The translations under genes were made by a program, and so were the position numbers. A stretch of DNA of 64,000 nt, taken from positions 174,926 to 238,925 of the forward strand of contig CAVPEB010000055.1 in NCBI GenBank assembly GCA_963702765.1. Direction: 5' to 3'. Below are positions 47,223 through 56,423 of the stretch, one piece after another. The stretch is from DATMNR01 sp963702765 (GTDB lineage: Bacteria; Chloroflexota; Ktedonobacteria; Ktedonobacterales; Ktedonobacteraceae). How positions within the stretch are numbered: position 1 is the first letter of the stretch; every line of letters begins with the position of its first letter. A model generated the notes under the pieces. It worked only from the letters and a program-made list of their open reading frames with translations, was not told the origin of the DNA and made no database searches.

Positions 47223-47687
47223 ATGACCCTGGGACCTTTAGAATACGTCATGATTGCCTTTGAAGGCAATCGATTTTCGGGGCAGATTATCACTGCATTG
47301 CATGATGCGCAGGAGAAAGGCATCATCCGAGTCATCGATCTACTCGTGATCAAAAAAGATGAGCAGGGCAATGTGATGGCACTTGAATTGAGCGATCTCA
47401 GCGAGGAAGAAGCCCGCCCATTCGGCTTTCTTGCAGGTAAATTGCTAAGCATATTTGAGCCAGATGATGTCGAGGCGACAGCCGAAAAGATACCTAACAA
47501 CAGTGCAGCAGGCCTCCTGTTGATTGAGGATACCTGGGCAATTCCATTAAAGGAAGCCATCTTAAGCGCAGGTGCTGTAGCCAGAGATGGCGGCCTGCTA
47601 GCTTATGAAGTACAACAAGCAATCGAGGCAGAAATTGAAGCGGAAGCTGCCGAGAAACAACAATCAGCAGCTAAAGCTGCTGAGTAG
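47223..47687 (+). CDS. DUF6325-like small protein
   Basis: 154 residues: MTLGPLEYVMIAFEGNRFSG, then DLLVIKKDEQGNVMALELSD, an acidic helix region, SAAGLLLIEDTWAIPLKEAI, and a Glu/Ala-rich coiled-coil end. This matches the pattern of DUF6325/DUF1269-related proteins often encoded next to SHOCT proteins. AAAGGAG lies before ATG 47223. It is followed 16 bp later by the SHOCT gene, so an operon is likely. Function unknown. Confidence 0.75.
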   Translation: MTLGPLEYVMIAFEGNRFSGQIITALHDAQEKGIIRVIDLLVIKKDEQGNVMALELSDLSEEEARPFGFLAGKLLSIFEPDDVEATAEKIPNNSAAGLLLIEDTWAIPLKEAILSAGAVARDGGLLAYEVQQAIEAEIEAEAAEKQQSAAKAAE

Positions 47688-47703
47688 AAGGAGAAGAACA
47701 ATT

Positions 47704-48075
47704 ATGCTGAGAAGACGAGTCATGCGCCGGGCAGTAGTACGAACCGCAGTGGTCGGAGGTACTGCTTATGCAGTGGGACATCATGCAGCTAATAAATCAG
47801 CGCAGCAACAACAGATGGATGCCCAGCAGAACGCACAGATTGCCGATATGCAGGATCAGCAAGCTGCGCAACAGCAACAGGCAGCACAACCAGTATACCA
47901 GCAGGCACCTCCGCCAGTTTACGCACCTCCACCACAGGCGGCTGCACCAGCACCTTCTACAGGCTTGAGTGCTGATGACATTTCCCAATTAAAGCAACTC
48001 GGGCAGTTACACGAGTCAGGGGTCCTGACCGACGCCGAGTTTGAAGCCGCAAAGGCGAAGATTCTTGGGATCTAA
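47704..48075 (+). CDS. SHOCT-domain protein with Gln/Pro-rich linker
   Basis: 123 residues. A basic N-terminus (MLRRRVMRRAVVRTAVVGG), a weakly hydrophobic segment, a Gln-rich and Pro/Ala-rich linker (QQAAQQQQAAQPVYQQ), and a C-terminal SHOCT motif (DISQLKQLGQLHESGVLTDAEFEAAKAKIL). SHOCT is a short oligomerisation motif at protein ends. AAGGAG before ATG 47704. Partner of the DUF6325-like gene. Confidence 0.85.
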   Translation: MLRRRVMRRAVVRTAVVGGTAYAVGHHAANKSAQQQQMDAQQNAQIADMQDQQAAQQQQAAQPVYQQAPPPVYAPPPQAAAPAPSTGLSADDISQLKQLGQLHESGVLTDAEFEAAKAKILGI

Positions 48076-48158
48076 TAAGCGCGATTTGTCGGCTTGTTTT
48101 GAACTTTAACTAATAAATATGGATGTCTTGCAAGCTACGGAAGGTCGATAATGGAAAT

Positions 48159-48237
48159 GAACAAAATAACAGGGGTGTTGTAAAAGTTACGAAGGCCGAT
48201 AAATCGGCACCTACGGGTGTCCAGGTTATTTTGCTAA
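48159..48237. mobile_element. MITE-like element, copy E (short form)
   Basis: Left GAACAAAATAACAGGGGTG, core GAAGGCCGATAAATCGGCAC, CTACGGGTGTCCAGGTTATT and right TTGCTAATC. Matches copy D over its right half. Confidence 0.7.
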
Positions 48238-48429
48238 TCACCATTATCGGCGGTGTACGCATCAATCTAAGCCCCAATCGAGGATTCCGTATGGGCATGG
48301 GTGGACGGGTGGTGGGCCTTCATGGTCCCCCATGGATGGGGGATTCGGCTTATTCATCGATGAGCCGATGACTTCAGGCGAAACACAGCGGGCGACCATA
48401 AAGGCCCACCCAGCCACTCCTCACTCTGT

Positions 48430-48500
48430 TCTCTAGCCAGCACTGCAACGACGCTGATGCGTCTAGTGCTGCGCACTCAGCAGTGCTGCAAGGACTCCAC
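48430..48500. repeat. GCAACGACGC inverted-repeat unit
   Basis: CAGCACTGCAACGACGC on the left and GCAGTGCTGCAAGGAC on the right form an imperfect inverted repeat like that at 46885-47010. The rest of 48240-48639 holds no gene that I can support. Confidence 0.5.
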
Positions 48501-48639
48501 TCGCACCTACAGATGGTGATGGGCTTTTCCTTCGGCTGATGCTTATTGGGCGACCACAAAGGTCGTCTCTACTAGTTGTCGCATACACATATACGCAGTC
48601 GGGCTTTGCAGCAAGCAGAATACGAAGAGGACATCAGGA

Positions 48640-50453
48640 TTGGAAACAGAGAGATCAAAGGAGAGGCAGCTATCCTGGCCCAGTACCCTGCATCTCATCG
48701 AAACGGTTATCCCAGGAATTAGACTGGCACGCACTTATCAGCGACGTTGGCTGCGAACTGATTTGATTGCAGGGGTAACCATTTTCGCAGTTCTTGTCCC
48801 CCAGGGAATGGCCTACGGTCAACTCGCCGGAGTTACGCCGGTTGCTGGCCTGTACACCGCGTACATCGCGATGATTTTCTATGCATTGTTTGCCAGTTCA
48901 AGATATGTGATGATTGGGCCGGATTCAACAACAGCCATCCTGGTAGCAGCATCTGTGGCGCCACTGGTAGCGGGAGGAGATCCTGCACGTTATGCGGGAT
49001 TAGTAGCGATGCTAACGATTATGGTTGGAGTGATTGCTATCATTGCCGGTATCGTCAGAATAGGCTTCATTGCGGACTTCGTCTCCAAACCCATTCTTAT
49101 TGGCTACATGGACGGTGCCGCTTTGATCATCATCGAAAGCCAGTTGGGAAAGCTCTTTGGAATTAAGACGCCAGGCAATACTTTTTGGAAAAGCTCTGGA
49201 GTATCATCATACAGCTTGGTCAAACTCAGTGGCTGACATTCGCAATCGGGTTGACGCTGATCGCCTTGCTGCTCATCCTCCGTCGTATTTCTCCGAAGAT
49301 TCCTGGTGCAATTATTGTTGTCGTGCTCTCGACCTTTGCATCATGGCTGTTTCACCTGGATGCGTATGGCGTAAGCATTCTCGGTCAGATTCCTGCTGGA
49401 TTGCCGAAACCCACCATCCCGAATATCCAATTCGGGGACATAGGAAACCTCTTGCCTGCGGCCTTTAGCCTGACGCTGCTAGCATATGTCGCTGGAATTA
49501 TCCCAGCGAGGGTTATTGCGGAGAAAAAGCGCGAAAGGCTTGACGCCAATCAAGAATTTATCGCTATGGGAGTGGCCAACCTGACCGCTGGTTTCAGTCA
49601 AGGATTTATTGCCGCCGGTAGTCAAGCAAGAACTGGCGTCAATGACGCTGCTGGTGGTAAAACGCAGCTTGTCAGTCTCGTCGCCGCTGTGCTGTTGATC
49701 ATTTTTTTGCTCTGGTTTACTCCGTTGCTTCAAACACTTCCACTCGTAGCGCTGGCTGCCATCGTAATCGTTGCTGCAGCTGTAACGCTTCAGATCAATC
49801 CAGTGCGAAACCTGTTTAAGGTACGGGCAACTGAAGGATATCTCGCCCTTGCGACATTCATCGGGGTACTCGTCGTTGGCGTGCTCGGAGGTATCATACT
49901 TGCTGTGATTCTTTCACTCTTGCTCATCATCCAAAAGTTGATGCGCCCGAACGATGCGGTTCTTGGTGCGATAGAAGGCATCGACGGGTTCCACGCAATT
50001 GATCAACATGAGAACAGCGAGACGATTCCTGGTCTAATTGTGTATCGTTTTGATGCGCCACTCTTCTTCGCAAACGCGAACTACTTCGTCAAGCATATTC
50101 GCCAACTAATCGCGGAAGCCGAAACTCCGGTCGAGTGGTTCCTGGTCGACGCAGAAAGGGTTTTCGATATGGACATAACCGCAGCCGATATATTTCGGAC
50201 CCTGCTGGATGAGTTCGAGCGCGAGAAGATCGTGCTGGCAATCGCCAGAGCAAGCCAACCAGTTTATCAAATGCTGGAACGGACTGGCCTGACCGACCGT
50301 ATTGGCACCGAACACTTCTTCCCGACGGTTCGTACCGGGGTACAAGCCTTTATCGAGCTCAAGAATTTACCAGTCGAAGAAGATCAACCAGACAATGGCA
50401 TCCAATCCGAGGAAGTTGATGAGTCGATAGATCAAAATACCATCGTAGACTAG
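48640..50453 (+). pseudogene. SulP-family anion transporter with STAS domain (frameshifted)
   Basis: Sulfate/bicarbonate-type transporter. Starts at a TTG (METERSKERQ...); AGGACATCAGGA is upstream. SulP marks: LVPQGMAYGQLAGVTPVAGLY, MIGPDSTTAILVAA, FVSKPILIGYMDGAAL; after the break GVANLTAGFSQGF, the SulP core, and a cytosolic STAS domain (DITAADIFRTLLDEFE...). At 49180-49186 a run of five T needs one more T to join GNTF to LEKLWSIIIQL; otherwise frame one stops at 49236. Restored length is about 605 residues. A homopolymer deletion, so a sequencing error is plausible. Confidence 0.87.
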
Positions 50454-50519
50454 GCAACACTATCAACTTGCCTCACAATAAAAATATATCAAATTGCATA
50501 ACAAGGTGAAGTACGAATA

Positions 50520-51791
50520 ATGAACGTTTTTGAAGAATTTAAGTGGAGAGGCATGCTCTACGACGCCTCTGAGGGACTGGAAGAAGCACTTGCTACCCAC
50601 AGCATTACAGGCTATATTGGCTTTGACCCAACGGCAGCGAGCTTACATGTCGGCTCATTGTTGCCCATCATGGGGCTGGTGCGACTGCAACAGCATGGCC
50701 ATACACCAATCGCCCTCGTTGGCGGTGGCACTGGCATGATTGGCGACCCTAGTGGCAAAACGCAGGAACGGCAACTCCTATCGAAAGAGCAAATTGAGTT
50801 CAACGTTGAAGGCATCAGGGCACAACTCTCACTTTTTCTTGATTTTAAGGAAAAGTCAAATCGAGCCATGCTCATCAATAATGCAGACTGGCTAGCTCCT
50901 ATACCCATGGTTGATTTCCTGCGTGATGTTGGCAAGCACTTTACCGTAAACTACATGCTAGCCAAAGAATCGGTGAAACGTCGTTTTGAAGAGGGAGATG
51001 GCATTTCTTTCACCGAATTCAGTTATATGCTTCTGCAATCTTATGATTTCCTGGTTCTGCATGACCGCTATGGATGTACGCTACAGATGGGGGGCAGCGA
51101 TCAGTGGGGCAATATTGTAGCTGGCACGGAACTCATTCGCAAAATGCGAGGGTCTAAAGCGTATGGCCTGGTTTTTCCGCTCGTGACAACTTCTGCCGGG
51201 GTTAAATTTGGAAAGACCGAAGCTGGATCGGTCTGGCTCGATCCAAAGCTTACCTCGCCGTATCAATTCTATCAGTTCTGGATCAACACTGAAGACATTG
51301 ACGTCGTCAAGTATCTGAAATTCTTTACTATGCTTGATCAAGAAGCAATTGCAGAGTTGGAGCAAGCGGTTCTTACAGCGCCAGAGAAACGCGAGGCGCA
51401 GAAACGCCTCGCCGAAGAAGTGACACGCAAAGTGCATGGTGAAAGTAATCTACGCAAAGCGATACAGGCATCGCGAGTACTGTTCGGCGGTGAGATAGAA
51501 GATCTGAGCGCCAGCGATATACTGGACATTTTCGCGGAAGTACCCTCAAGCGAAGTAGCCAGGGATGCATTTACTGGAGATGGCATACCACTTGTGGATC
51601 TCGTGATAGCCTGCGATTTTGCTCCATCGAAAGGTGCCGCACGACGCTTGATCGAGGATGGAGGTATCTACATTAACAACCGACGTGTATCGGATGTTCA
51701 AGCAACTATCGACCTCTCAACATTTATCGATGGACAATTTCTTGTTTTACGCAAAGGTGCAAGAAAATATCACCTGGTAAAGGCAAAGTGA
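50520..51791 (+). CDS. tyrS: Tyrosyl-tRNA synthetase
   Basis: Class Ic synthetase charging tRNA-Tyr. 423 residues: HIGH-like HVGS in PTAASLHVGSLLPIM, GGGTGMIGDPSGK, tyrosine-binding YMLLQSYDF, QMGGSDQWGNI, KMSKS-like KFGKTEAG, and a C-terminal S4 RNA-binding domain (KGAARRLIEDGGIYINNRRV). The 66-bp gap after the SulP gene is too short for a T-box leader, and none is seen. TAAGGTG-like ribosome site near 50507. Confidence 0.95.
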   Translation: MNVFEEFKWRGMLYDASEGLEEALATHSITGYIGFDPTAASLHVGSLLPIMGLVRLQQHGHTPIALVGGGTGMIGDPSGKTQERQLLSKEQIEFNVEGIRAQLSLFLDFKEKSNRAMLINNADWLAPIPMVDFLRDVGKHFTVNYMLAKESVKRRFEEGDGISFTEFSYMLLQSYDFLVLHDRYGCTLQMGGSDQWGNIVAGTELIRKMRGSKAYGLVFPLVTTSAGVKFGKTEAGSVWLDPKLTSPYQFYQFWINTEDIDVVKYLKFFTMLDQEAIAELEQAVLTAPEKREAQKRLAEEVTRKVHGESNLRKAIQASRVLFGGEIEDLSASDILDIFAEVPSSEVARDAFTGDGIPLVDLVIACDFAPSKGAARRLIEDGGIYINNRRVSDVQATIDLSTFIDGQFLVLRKGARKYHLVKAK

Positions 51792-51804
51792 GCATCTTAA
51801 ACCT

Positions 51805-53373
51805 TTAAGCTTTAGCTACTTTCTCCTTACCTCGCACCAGCGATGCAAAAATGCCAAAAGCGGCCACACAAGCACATGTGATAAAGGCAGCGTGAAAACC
51901 ATTGATGAATGCCTGTTGAAGATAAATGACCTGTGCAGGCGGCAACGACTGTGAGGATTGATTAGAGCTAAGGATAAGACCAGCTGTTGCTCCTCCAAAG
52001 GCAGCAAAAATAGCTCCCGCAAGCGCCACACTCAAGCTTTGACCGACAACACGCCCGGTTGCCAGAAAACCGGAGGCGGTGCCCTGTTGATTACGTGGAG
52101 CGGCGCCCATGAGCGCACTGTTATTCGGCGACTGAAAGATAGCCTGGCCTGCTCCTGTGACAACTAATCTCCAGACGATATCCCAAACCGGAGTATGGGC
52201 ATTAAGCTGACTAATGAGAACCAGCCCGATACAGGCAATTGTTAGTCCACTCGCGGCCAGCCAGCGAGTGCCAATTCTGTCTGCAAGCGCACCACTAAAT
52301 GGTGCGATCACAGCAATTGTCAGCGGCAAAGGTGTGAGTAACAAACCTGCTTCGGCTGTTGAAAACCCGCGTAACTCTTCCAGATAAAACGGCAGCATGA
52401 AGCTCACAGCGAAGAGCGCCAGAAAACTCAAAATCAGGCTAATATTGGCAGAAAGGAAGACACGTCGCTTCAGCAATGAGAAGTCAATGATAGGATTCGC
52501 TACACGTCTTTCAACAATGACCAGTGTGACTATGGCAAGTATGCTGACAATAAGTGTGCCAATCAGCAAAGGCGAATTCCAACCCCATTCCTGCCCAAAT
52601 GAAAGTCCCAGCGTAAGAGCCACGAGACCAATTCCAAGTAATACAGCACCTACGGGATCAAAACGACCGGGGTTCCTATGCATACGCTCGGTGAGAACGC
52701 GTAAGGTTGCGATTACACCAATAATGCCAAAGGGAACATTCACGTAGAAAATCCAGCGCCATGTAAAACTTTCAGTGATAAGACCACCAAGTGTTGGACC
52801 AACACTTACACCAAGCGCAACAATGACCGCATTCATACCAAGCGCTCGTCCGCGTTCACTCGCCGGGAATGCATTGGTAAGCATAGCAGGACTAACCGCC
52901 ATAATGAATGCACCTCCCAGGCCTTGTACCGCTCGCGCAGCAATCAACATGCCAAGCGAGACTGAGGCGCCACAAATAGCTGATCCGGTCGTGAAAATAA
53001 TGAGTCCAGCGATCCATATCGGCTTGCGACCAATCATGTCTGCAAGGCGTCCTGTAGTCAACAACACTCCCGCAATGACCACGAGATACGCGATAATGAC
53101 CCACTCAATAGCGCCATTCAAGGGAACGCCAAAATAGTGAGCAATAGTAGGAAGGCTGATGTTCACAATAGATGTATCGAGCGTTGCCATAAAGATGCCA
53201 ATGGCCAGTATGGCCAGTACCGCCCATTTATTGGCATGTTCCTGCCCATCATCTTTATTGGGAAGAGCATCACTCTTGCGTGATGAATATCGCTTCGCTT
53301 TTTTCCTGGGTCGTGGAAGCGCCGGTAGAAAGGTTCTGTTTTTCCAGTTCGGTTTCTTTTTGTTGCATATCAA
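51805..53373 (-). CDS. MFS drug transporter, DHA2 family (14 TM)
   Basis: Proton-driven multidrug efflux. Motifs: MATLDTSIVNISLPTI, GRLADMIGRKPIWIAGL (motif A), AARAVQGLGGAFIMAVSPAM, LGVSVGPTLGGLI (motif C), and fourteen hydrophobic helices. The listed frame starts with a basic leader; an alternative is ATG at 53361, MQQKETELEKQNLSTGAST.., which reads a more natural Glu/Gln-rich N-terminus but stops near 53275, so another one-base indel may lie there. Tail-to-tail with tyrS. Substrate unknown. Confidence 0.87.
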   Translation of the reverse strand: MICNKKKPNWKNRTFLPALPRPRKKAKRYSSRKSDALPNKDDGQEHANKWAVLAILAIGIFMATLDTSIVNISLPTIAHYFGVPLNGAIEWVIIAYLVVIAGVLLTTGRLADMIGRKPIWIAGLIIFTTGSAICGASVSLGMLIAARAVQGLGGAFIMAVSPAMLTNAFPASERGRALGMNAVIVALGVSVGPTLGGLITESFTWRWIFYVNVPFGIIGVIATLRVLTERMHRNPGRFDPVGAVLLGIGLVALTLGLSFGQEWGWNSPLLIGTLIVSILAIVTLVIVERRVANPIIDFSLLKRRVFLSANISLILSFLALFAVSFMLPFYLEELRGFSTAEAGLLLTPLPLTIAVIAPFSGALADRIGTRWLAASGLTIACIGLVLISQLNAHTPVWDIVWRLVVTGAGQAIFQSPNNSALMGAAPRNQQGTASGFLATGRVVGQSLSVALAGAIFAAFGGATAGLILSSNQSSQSLPPAQVIYLQQAFINGFHAAFITCACVAAFGIFASLVRGKEKVAKA

Positions 53374-53416
53374 TTCTTTTTAGAGGACAGCATCGTTAGA
53401 TGTTACATTATCTAGG

Positions 53417-53499
53417 TTAACAAAATAAGTGGGATATCGTGAAAGGCCACGCATGGCCGATAAATCGGCACCTACGGATTACCCAATTAAATTGTTAAA
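53417..53499. mobile_element. MITE-like element, copy F (best ends)
   Basis: Left TTAACAAAATAAGTGGGATA, core GCATGGCCGATAAATCGGCA, CCTACGG, right ACCCAATTAAATTGTTAA. Terminal 11 bp are near inverted repeats. Upstream of the MFS gene. Confidence 0.75.
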
Positions 53500-53545
53500 C
53501 ACTATTATATAACGGTATCAATAATAACAAAGAATACACATAATC

Positions 53546-54319
53546 TTATTTCACAAAGAAATAGATCGTCAAAACGGTACCCACCAGGATTACAAAGCCA
53601 CGCACTATACGTGGATCGAGTCGACGAGCAAGTGAAGCACCAGAGAAGCCCCCTACTATTGCTCCCACTATCATGACAATTGCTTCCGGCCAGTAAACAG
53701 CGCCCGCGATGATGAAAGTGATTACCGCGACACCGTTGATACAACTTTGGAGCACAGTCTTCATTCCATTCATTTCGTGAATATTCTCCATACCCATAAT
53801 GCCCAACGAAGCCAGCATCATAATACCTATACCTCCACCGAAGTAGCCTCCATAAATGGCAATGATCAACTGGAGAAGTGAGATACCCGCGAGTCTTAGC
53901 AAAGAGATGTGGGTCTCTTTTGTCGTAGGCTCTCGTTTACGCAGGCGTGCTGTGATGAATGGACTAAATGCAAATAAGACGGTTGCCAGTAATAAGAGAT
54001 AGGGAATGAGTCGCACAAAGGTTGATTGTGAAGTACGAAGCAGTAAGACAGCGCCAAGGATGCCGCCAATCAGGCTAGTGCCAACGAGCACCAGCATCAA
54101 CACACGATTCTGCTTTGCAATTTCTTTACGATACGCGCCTACACTGGCCAGGGAACCAGGCCATAGCGCCACAGTGCTTGTCGCATTGGCCTGAATAGGT
54201 GGAACGCCTGAAAAGATCAGAGTGGGGAATGTGATGAAGCTGCCGCCTCCGGCAACGGAGTTAAGTGCGCCACCAAGCATGGCGGCAATGAAGAGAATGA
54301 GGCCTGATAAGAATGTCAT
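53546..54319 (-). CDS. TauE/SafE (TSUP) family sulfite/organosulfonate exporter-like protein
   Basis: About 257 residues with eight TM helices. Family marks: LGGALNSVAGGGSFITFPTL, the QANATSTVALWPGSLAS block, AIYGGYFGGGIGIMMLASL. ATG 54319 with AAGGCG is chosen; the upstream extension MRDVRRELL is the tail of a decayed antitoxin gene. Substrate could be sulfite, sulfoacetate or another organic anion; with a SulP transporter and two sulfatases in the window a sulfur link is possible but not shown. Confidence 0.87.
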   Translation of the reverse strand: MTFLSGLILFIAAMLGGALNSVAGGGSFITFPTLIFSGVPPIQANATSTVALWPGSLASVGAYRKEIAKQNRVLMLVLVGTSLIGGILGAVLLLRTSQSTFVRLIPYLLLLATVLFAFSPFITARLRKREPTTKETHISLLRLAGISLLQLIIAIYGGYFGGGIGIMMLASLGIMGMENIHEMNGMKTVLQSCINGVAVITFIIAGAVYWPEAIVMIVGAIVGGFSGASLARRLDPRIVRGFVILVGTVLTIYFFVK

Positions 54320-54588
54320 TAAAAGTTCGCGCCTTACATCACGCACCGCATCGACAGCATTGACTTCAGCAGGCCAATGGCACTGATTTCTGCTGCCAGA
54401 CGTTCCAGGTCAGTCCAAACATGCATCACTGTGTTGGTTTTCAACAGATTGTTGTCGTTACGAACAGGTACTAAGTATGCTAATGGTTTCACCAGGTTAG
54501 ATCACCTCGACGGTCTCGCCTTCTTCCTCAACCAAACGTAAAACTTCACCGATATTCTTTGTAATTCATTCGCACCGAACGTCTTCAT
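54320..54588 (-). pseudogene. Phd/YefM-type antitoxin relic
   Basis: From ATG 54588 the three frames successively give MKTFGANELQ, NIGEVLRLVEEEGETVEVI, LVPVRNDNNLLKTNTVMHVW and HWPAEVNAVDAVRDVRRELL. Together these read as a type II antitoxin of the Phd/YefM family broken by at least three indels. AGAAGG lies before the ATG. No PIN or other toxin gene follows; the TauE/SafE gene begins at its last codons. Confidence 0.65.
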
Positions 54589-54593
54589 AGCGC

Positions 54594-54615
54594 CTTCTAA
54601 TGTGCACATTAGAAG
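54594..54615. promoter_or_regulatory. 22-bp perfect palindrome, likely antitoxin operator
   Basis: CTTCTAATGTG/CACATTAGAAG is a perfect palindrome with a TGTGCACA centre, five bases upstream of the antitoxin start. YefM/Phd proteins typically bind such palindromes in their own promoters. Confidence 0.55.
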
Positions 54616-54801
54616 TAACCTTATCAGTCACCCGCCGTTGGCTCTTGCAGACTTTTCAACTCTGCTTTGTTTCATCGCCAAACGAGGAAAGATACTGGAG
54701 CTTCTTCGGATGTCTACACTGTGCTCATTATGATCTACTCTTCCACGTATTTTCATTCTATTTGGAAGTTGTAACTATATCGCGAATTGGCCTGTCGAGG
54801 C

Positions 54802-56418
54802 TTACACCTCTCCAAACACTACCTTTCCTCCTAGAATGGTCGCCTGTACACCGTTCTCGTGCATCTTCTCTTGAGGCACACTCAGGATATCTTCGCGCAA
54901 CACTACAGCGTCGCCTAACTTACCTACCGTCAAAGATCCTTTGCTGTCTTCCTCAGCGCCAGCGTATGCTGCTCCCATGGTGTAATCCCATATTGCCTGC
55001 GCAACGGGTAAAGCCTGGTCTGGCAGCCAGGGCGGGCGATGTTGCGCAGTAGCAGGTTCATTACGCGTGGTAGCAGCAAAGAGAATATGCAGTGGATCAA
55101 ACGTTTCTACAGGGGCATCTGAGCCTAAAGCGAGAGGAATGCCCATCTGCTGCATAGTGCGATAGGCGTAGGCGCGGCGGTGACGCTTGCCCCAATAGCG
55201 TTCGGCAATATCGCGGTCGGAGACTGCATGGTATGGTTGCACTGAGGCGACAACGCCGAGACGGCGCATACGTTCCAGGTCTTCGGGAGTAATCAACTGC
55301 ACATGCTCGAGGCGGTAGCGAAGACGTGGCGCTTTTGTGGTTTGTGTTGCATCAAGGTGACGCTGTGCCAGCTCAAATGAATTGAGCGCGACATGGGCGG
55401 CACGATCGCCTATGGCGTGGATGGCAACACTCATGCCGAGTTCAGCAGCAGCACGCACCGTCTCATTCATCTCCTGCTCTGGCAGCACTAGTATACCGTG
55501 ATTGTCGGGGTTGCCTTCAAAGCCATCGAGCATAGCCGCAGTTTGCGAACCGAGCGTGCCATCCGCAAAGATTTTGATGCCACCCAGGCGTAGCATGTCA
55601 TCACCGAACCCGGTTCGCAAGCCAAGTTCTCGAAGTTCTGGAAGCATCTTGCGTGGCAGAATCATATGAACGCGCATGCCCAATGCCCCTTCTTCGCGTA
55701 GTTGCTGAAAAAGGGCCAGTGTATCGCTTTCCTCCATATCGTGAATAGTAGTCAGGCCTGATTTTTGTAACTCTTTCAGTTTTGCTTGAACGAGATGACG
55801 AGTCAACTCAGGATCGCGCCTGTCTATGATGTCATATACCAGGGAGGTTGCGCCTTCTTCTTGCAAAATACCAGTAGGTTCTCCCGCGCTGTCCCTTAAA
55901 ATGGCACCATTCGAGGGGTCGGGTGTCTCCGCTGTGATTCCTGCTCGTTGCAGAGCTAACGAGTTTACCCATAGCAGGTGACCATCTTTGCTAGCAAGAG
56001 CCACAGGATGTTCCGGCGCCGCGTTATCTAAAGACACTTTCGTGGGAAACTGCTCGCCAGGCCAGACATTTTTGTTCCACTGCCCACCCTGTATCCATTG
56101 ACCTACCGGAGTCTGGGCCGCTCGCTGGCGCACAAGGTTTGCAACTTCATCCTCACTTGAGCAAGTTCCAGCATTAACGTAATAGGAACGATAGGCAGCA
56201 TACGTCAAGTGGATATGGGCATCAATAAAGCCTGGTAATAAGGTTTTTCCGCGCAAATCAACCAGTTCGGCATGCCTGTCTCCAGCGCGGCGCACTTCGT
56301 CGTTGTCACCCACAGCCAGAATACGCCCACTCATGGTATCGATAGCTAATGCCTGCGCACGTGGTTGGGCGGCATCCATGGTGTAGATATTTCCATTGAG
56401 AAAGAGAATGGTGCTCAT
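54802..56418 (-). CDS. Amidohydrolase (YtcJ/exoenzyme-like, metal-dependent hydrolase)
   Basis: About 538 residues. N-terminal beta segment (TILFLNGNIYTMD), GKTLLPGFIDAHIHL (metal-binding HxH), central barrel with GGIKIFADGTLGSQTAAML, VAIHAIGDRAAH, RYRLEHVQLI, and the late Asp in ALGSDAPVE. These match the amidohydrolase_3 group such as YtcJ. Substrate unknown. Its start overlaps the end of the EamA gene, implying one operon (EamA then hydrolase). Confidence 0.87.
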   Translation of the reverse strand: MSTILFLNGNIYTMDAAQPRAQALAIDTMSGRILAVGDNDEVRRAGDRHAELVDLRGKTLLPGFIDAHIHLTYAAYRSYYVNAGTCSSEDEVANLVRQRAAQTPVGQWIQGGQWNKNVWPGEQFPTKVSLDNAAPEHPVALASKDGHLLWVNSLALQRAGITAETPDPSNGAILRDSAGEPTGILQEEGATSLVYDIIDRRDPELTRHLVQAKLKELQKSGLTTIHDMEESDTLALFQQLREEGALGMRVHMILPRKMLPELRELGLRTGFGDDMLRLGGIKIFADGTLGSQTAAMLDGFEGNPDNHGILVLPEQEMNETVRAAAELGMSVAIHAIGDRAAHVALNSFELAQRHLDATQTTKAPRLRYRLEHVQLITPEDLERMRRLGVVASVQPYHAVSDRDIAERYWGKRHRRAYAYRTMQQMGIPLALGSDAPVETFDPLHILFAATTRNEPATAQHRPPWLPDQALPVAQAIWDYTMGAAYAGAEEDSKGSLTVGKLGDAVVLREDILSVPQEKMHENGVQATILGGKVVFGEV

Positions 56419-56423
56419 TTTGA

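Noticed and set aside
50454..50519. T-box leader before tyrS
   Set aside because: Only 66 bp available and no T-box sequence (AGGGTGGNACCGCG) or antiterminator hairpin is seen.
54600..55052. 150-codon plus-strand ORF over the amidohydrolase 3' end
   Set aside because: No family resemblance, no ribosome site, and it overlaps the well-supported minus-strand amidohydrolase and a decayed region.
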